DNA of 64,000 nt, taken from NCBI GenBank assembly GCA_016714005.1, contig JADJOA010000001.1, positions 62,001 to 126,000 of the forward strand. Direction: 5' to 3'. This document shows positions 60,973 through 64,000 of the stretch, one piece after another; within the stretch, counting starts at the first letter, position 1, and each line of letters opens with the position of its first letter. Position numbers and translations under genes: made by a program. A model generated the notes under the pieces. The model did not search any database and had not been told where the DNA came from. It was given only the letters and a program-made list of their open reading frames with translations. The DNA comes from Bacteroidota bacterium. Its GTDB lineage: Bacteria; Bacteroidota; Bacteroidia; AKYH767-A; OLB10.

Positions 60973-61392
60973 ATGTTACAGCCAAAAAAGACTAAATTCA
61001 GGAAGCGGCAGAAAATGCGCAACAGGGGAAATGCCACTCGTGGTCATGAAATTTCCTTTGGCTCATTCGCACTAAAAAGTCTGGAAAATTCTTTCCTTAC
61101 TTCACGTCAGATTGAAGCAGCACGTGTTGCACTTACAAGATATTTAAAAAGAGAAGGACAAACATGGATCAGAGTGTTTCCTGATAAGCCTGTAACCCGC
61201 AAACCTGCAGAGGTACGTATGGGTAAAGGTAAAGGTGCCCCTGAGTTTTGGGTGGCTCCTGTTAAGCCGGGTACTATCATATTTGAAGCTGATGGTGTTC
61301 CGTTGGAAACAGCCAAAGAGGCAATGCGTCTGGCTTCTCAGAAACTTCCTGTTAACAGCAAATTTATTACCCGCAGAGATTACGCTGCTTAA
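60973..61392 (+). CDS. rplP: 50S ribosomal protein L16
   Basis: This is an intact 139-residue protein (MLQPKKTKFRKRQKMRNRGN, FGSFALKSLENSFLTSRQIE, GKGKGAPEFWVAPVKPGTII). It lies between two damaged genes but is itself clean. Confidence 0.97.
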   Translation: MLQPKKTKFRKRQKMRNRGNATRGHEISFGSFALKSLENSFLTSRQIEAARVALTRYLKREGQTWIRVFPDKPVTRKPAEVRMGKGKGAPEFWVAPVKPGTIIFEADGVPLETAKEAMRLASQKLPVNSKFITRRDYAA

Positions 61393-61413
61393 TCCAAGTT
61401 ATAAATTAAAGAA

Positions 61414-61616
61414 ATGAAAAACTCAGAATTAAGAGACTTAACCACTGATGAAATCAGGGTAAGAATAAGCGAAGAAAAAGAGAGCTTACAGAAAATGAAA
61501 ATGAGCCACGCTGTTTCTCCAATTGATAATCCGTTAAAAATGAGAACCACGCGCAAACTTATTGCCCGTTTAAAAACAGAATTCAACCAAAGACAAAAGT
61601 CAACAGTAAAGCATAA
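61414..61616 (+). CDS. rpmC: 50S ribosomal protein L29
   Basis: L29 is an about 67-residue helical hairpin (MKNSELRDLTTDEIRVRISE, NPLKMRTTRKLIARLKTEF). As printed, its frame continues into rpsQ without a stop. Adding one A in the A4 run at 61595-61598 gives RQKVNSKA and a TAA at 61614, five bases before the rpsQ ATG. I take that as the true end. Confidence 0.9.
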
Positions 61617-61620
61617 TACA

Positions 61621-61884
61621 ATGACAGAAGTAACACGCTCGCTGCGTAAAACCAAAATAGGTGTAATTACCAGCAGTAAAATGAACAAGACAATTACCGT
61701 TGCCGAAGAGCGTAAGGTGAAGCACGAAAAGTATGGTAAGTTCATTAAAAAGACCAGCAAGTTTAAAGCCCATGACGAAAACAATACAGGTAACGTGGGT
61801 GATAAAGTTTTAATTATGGAAACACGTCCGTTGAGTAAAACAAAACGCTGGAGATTGGTTGAAGTATTGGAAAAAGCAAAATAA
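61621..61884 (+). CDS. rpsQ: 30S ribosomal protein S17
   Basis: This is an 87-residue protein from the ATG at 61621 (MTEVTRSLRKTKIGVITSSK, MNKTITVAEERKVKHEKYGK, ETRPLSKTKRWRLVEVLEK). It is complete and normal in length. It appears fused to L29 only because of the missing base before it. Confidence 0.95.
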   Translation: MTEVTRSLRKTKIGVITSSKMNKTITVAEERKVKHEKYGKFIKKTSKFKAHDENNTGNVGDKVLIMETRPLSKTKRWRLVEVLEKAK

Positions 61885-61952
61885 GAATGTTAGTCGTTTA
61901 TGGTTGAGGTTTCAAATTAACACTTAACTATAAATAATAAACTCAAAACAAA

Positions 61953-62324
61953 ATGATACAGTCAGAATCAAGATTAATAAGTTGCTGATAACAGCGGAGC
62001 AAAAGAAGTTCTGTGCATTCGTGTGTTAGGTGGAACAAAAAAGCGTTATGCATCACTGGGTGATAAAATAGTTGTTACCGTAAAGCATGCATTGCCTGCA
62101 GGTAACGTAAAAAAGGGAACTGTTTCTAAAGCTGTAGTAGTTCGCACCTCAAAAAGAAGTAAGACGTAATGATGGATCTTACATCAGGTTTGATGATAAC
62201 GCAGTGGTGTTATTAACTGCACAGGACGAATTAAGAGGTACGCGTATTTTCGGACCCGTTGCACGTGAGCTACGCGAAAAACAATACATGAAAATTGTAT
62301 CACTTGCCCCCCGAAGTATTATAA
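61953..62324 (+). CDS. rplN: 50S ribosomal protein L14 (three frameshifts)
   Basis: It starts MIQSESRL. Lesions near 61976 (repaired RLNVADNSGAKEVLCIRVLG), 62153 (repaired RTSKEVRRNDGSYIRFDDNA) and 62307 (extra C; repaired VSLAPEVL with stop at 62322) break it. KHALPAGNVKKGTVSKAVVV and GTRIFGPVARELREKQYMKI are intact. The dense damage in an essential, 122-residue protein is strong evidence for sequence error. Confidence 0.92.
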
Positions 62325-62342
62325 TCAATAAGATTAAAAAAA

Positions 62343-62650
62343 ATGATAAAGCTTAAAATAAAAAAGGCGACATGGTTCAGGTAATGTCTGGTGAGTCAAA
62401 AGGCAAGCAGGGACGTGTACTAGAAGTTATATTGGAAAAAAGCCGCGTATTGGTTGAAGGCGTTAACGTTGTTTCTAAACACTCAAAACCAAATGCAAAA
62501 AACACACAGGGCGGAATTGTAAAAAAGGAAGCACCTGTTCATATTTCAAACTTAATGTTGATAGACCCAAAGAATGGTAAACCAACACGTGTGGGTCGTA
62601 AAATAGAAGACGGTAAAATTGTACGTTACGCAAAAAAATCAGGGAGGTAA
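62343..62650 (+). CDS. rplX: 50S ribosomal protein L24 (one frameshift)
   Basis: It starts MIKLKIKKGDMVQVMSGESK after one missing A near 62361 is restored; otherwise the KOW-motif domain (GKQGRVLEVILEKSRVLVEG) is intact. KPNAKNTQGGIVKKEAPVHI and MLIDPKNGKPTRVGRKI complete the 103-residue protein. Confidence 0.93.
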
Positions 62651-62657
62651 TTAAATA

Positions 62658-63215
62658 ATGAAAACTGCACCACGTTTAAAAACAAAGTATAAAGCAGAGG
62701 TAACAGTTGCTTTGCAAAAACGCTTCAATTACAAAAGCGCTATGCAGGTTCCTCGTTTAACAAAAATTTGTATTAACCAGGGAGTTGGCGATGCTACTGC
62801 CGATAAAAAAATTATTGATGCAGTAATGGCAGAAATGTCAACCATTTCTGGACAAAAAGCTGTTGCTACTTTCTCCAAGAAAGATATATCTAACTTTAAA
62901 TTACGTAAAGGAGTTCCAATAGGAGTTAAGGTTACTTTGCGTGATGACAGAATGTTTGAATTTTTGGATCGTCTAATTTCAGTTGCTTTACCCCGTATCC
63001 GCGATTTCCGTGGAATCAGCGATAAAGGTTTTGACGGAAGAGGTAATTATACGCTGGGTATAACTGAGCAAATCATCTTTCCTGAAATAGATATTGATAA
63101 GGTTACCAAAATAAGAGGTATGGATATAACATTTGTTACATCGGCACCTACCGATAATGAAGCAATGGAATTACTTAAAGAATTTGGTTTCCCTTTTAAA
63201 ACAAACAATAATTAA
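62658..63215 (+). CDS. rplE: 50S ribosomal protein L5
   Basis: This is an intact 185-residue protein (VPRLTKICINQGVGDATADK, FRGISDKGFDGRGNYTLGI, EIDIDKVTKIRGMDITFVT). It binds 5S rRNA. Confidence 0.97.
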   Translation: MKTAPRLKTKYKAEVTVALQKRFNYKSAMQVPRLTKICINQGVGDATADKKIIDAVMAEMSTISGQKAVATFSKKDISNFKLRKGVPIGVKVTLRDDRMFEFLDRLISVALPRIRDFRGISDKGFDGRGNYTLGITEQIIFPEIDIDKVTKIRGMDITFVTSAPTDNEAMELLKEFGFPFKTNNN

Positions 63216-63238
63216 AAATCACTTCCAATAAATAAAAA

Positions 63239-63508
63239 ATGGCTAAAGAGTGTATTAAAGCAAGAGACAGAAAGAAGCAAAAATTAGTTGCTAAGTATGC
63301 TGCTAAACGTGCGGAACTAAAAGCAGCCGGAGATTACGAAGGATTGGCAAAACTGCCTAAGAGTTCTTCACCGGTTCGTTTGCACAACCGTTGCATGATT
63401 ACCGGTCGTCCTCGTGGTTACATACGCACGTTCGGCATATCTCGTAACCTTTTCCGCAAAATGGCTTTGGAAGGAAAAATTGCCGGTGTAACAAAATCAA
63501 GCTGGTAA
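63239..63508 (+). CDS. rpsN: 30S ribosomal protein S14
   Basis: This is an intact 89-residue protein of the zinc-independent type (no CxxC pairs; RLHNRCMITGRPRGYIRTFG). It starts MAKECIKARDRKKQKLVAKY. Confidence 0.97.
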   Translation: MAKECIKARDRKKQKLVAKYAAKRAELKAAGDYEGLAKLPKSSSPVRLHNRCMITGRPRGYIRTFGISRNLFRKMALEGKIAGVTKSSW

Positions 63509-63510
63509 CA

Positions 63511-63547
63511 ATTCATAATTCATAACTCACAATTCATAATTCATAAT
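63511..63547 (+). repeat. Simple-sequence leader before rpsH
   Basis: ATTCATAATTCATAACTCAC and AATTCATAATTCATAATT repeat a 10-base word. The tract ends 6-8 nt before the rpsH ATG. Confidence 0.75.
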
Positions 63548-63554
63548 TAGGAAA

Positions 63555-63954
63555 ATGACGGATCCGATTTCAGATTATTTAACCCGGACTTCGCAATGCG
63601 ATAAAAGCAAATCATCGCATTGTTGATGTTCCGGCTTCAAATCTTAAAAAAGAAATAACAAAAATTCTTTACGATAAAGGGTATATAGCAAACTATAAGT
63701 TTGAAGCCACTGCAAACAAACAGGGCTTAATCAAAGTTGCTTTAAAATATCATCCTGTATCAAAGCAATCAGCTATCACCTCTTTATCAAGAATAAGCAA
63801 ACCACGTTTGCGTAAGTATGTAAATCACACAAAATTACCGTGTGTATTAAATGGTTTAGGTGTTGCTATCATCTCTACTTCTAAAGGAGTAATGACGGAT
63901 AAAGAAGCAAAAACGCTGAACGTGGGAGGTGAAGTACTTTGTTATGTTTATTAA
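63555..63954 (+). CDS. rpsH: 30S ribosomal protein S8 (one frameshift)
   Basis: It starts MTDPISDYLTRLRNAIKANH once an extra A near 63577 is removed. The rest reads in one frame: RIVDVPASNLKKEITKILYD, SKPRLRKYVNHTKLPCVLNG, ISTSKGVMTDKEAKTLNVGG and EVLCYVY, with stop at 63952. Length about 132 residues, normal. Confidence 0.93.
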
Positions 63955-63981
63955 TCAATAAAAGTAAAATCAGTAAATAGA

Positions 63982-64000
63982 ATGTCACGAATAGGAAAAC
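63982..64000 (+). CDS. rplF: 50S ribosomal protein L6, 5' end only
   Basis: MSRIGK begins at 63982, the usual L6 start and the expected next gene after rpsH. The gene is cut by the window end. Confidence 0.8.

Noticed and set aside
58483..62650. Programmed ribosomal frameshifting in ribosomal genes
   Set aside because: The sites differ in direction and context, lack a shared slippery heptamer with structure, and hit genes never known to use it.

Overview
The window looks like a chromosomal piece from an AT-rich member of the Bacteroidota (Chitinophagales/Sphingobacteriales type). The signs are an LpxC-FabZ fusion inside an lpxD-lpxC/fabZ-lpxA cluster, a TonB-dependent receptor with an N-terminal carboxypeptidase-regulatory-like domain, two type IX secretion cargo proteins with C-terminal sorting domains, TANNTTTG-type promoters, starts without Shine-Dalgarno sequences, and the run rpsL-rpsG-fusA-rpsJ-rplC and onward. 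Family and genus cannot be fixed from the sequence alone.

Layout. 1-3.8 kb: envelope biogenesis (3' part of bamA, two Skp/OmpH-like chaperones, murI). 3.8-13.8 kb: a conserved hypothetical, an M28 peptidase, a small periplasmic protein, a TonB-dependent receptor, a second BamA-like barrel protein, a CBS-domain protein, pdxJ, a domain-fusion hypothetical, and islands of dispersed repeats. 13.9-21.5 kb: a 21-bp minisatellite and a giant multidomain T9SS adhesin. 21.6-34 kb: a VWA-like membrane protein, tRNA-Ala, an oligopeptide-type ABC importer without ATPases, an MFS transporter, truA, an ABC exporter and an esterase. 34-40 kb: housekeeping and small proteins (DUF255, dodecin, deoxynucleoside kinase, OsmC, miaA, MmcQ/YjbR, DUF1801, YceI). 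40.4-45.6 kb: lipid A genes, an ABC ATPase, and an ECF sigma factor with a membrane partner. 45.6-49.7 kb: HAD hydrolase, tRNA(CAT), and tig-clpP-clpX. 49.8-53.2 kb: a MITE-like element, tRNA-Leu, a truncated beta-lactamase-like gene, a nested palindrome island and a repeat-built T9SS protein. 53.2-64 kb: the str/S10/spc ribosomal operon, cut inside rplF.

The strongest global signal is a high density of one-base indels, mostly in homopolymers. They break genes that cannot be dead in a living cell (rplB, rplV, rpsC, rplN, rplX, rpsH, murI, clpX, lpxC). In nearly every case the protein resumes correctly in the next frame. I therefore read them as sequence or assembly errors and give merged gene models. 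Other stretches (34.0-37.2, 42.9-45.6 and 53.3-58.6 kb) are clean.

I found no defence system, prophage, CRISPR array, transposase or clear undescribed gene system. The best leads are repeat elements: simple-sequence leaders sitting directly in front of start codons, a 10-unit 21-bp minisatellite, an 84-bp triplication, nested palindromes beside a truncated gene, and a dispersed element that appears to be read as a signal peptide. A mosaic of codon usage inside the giant adhesin and two oligopeptide-type permeases with unusual insertions are the most interesting coding signals.
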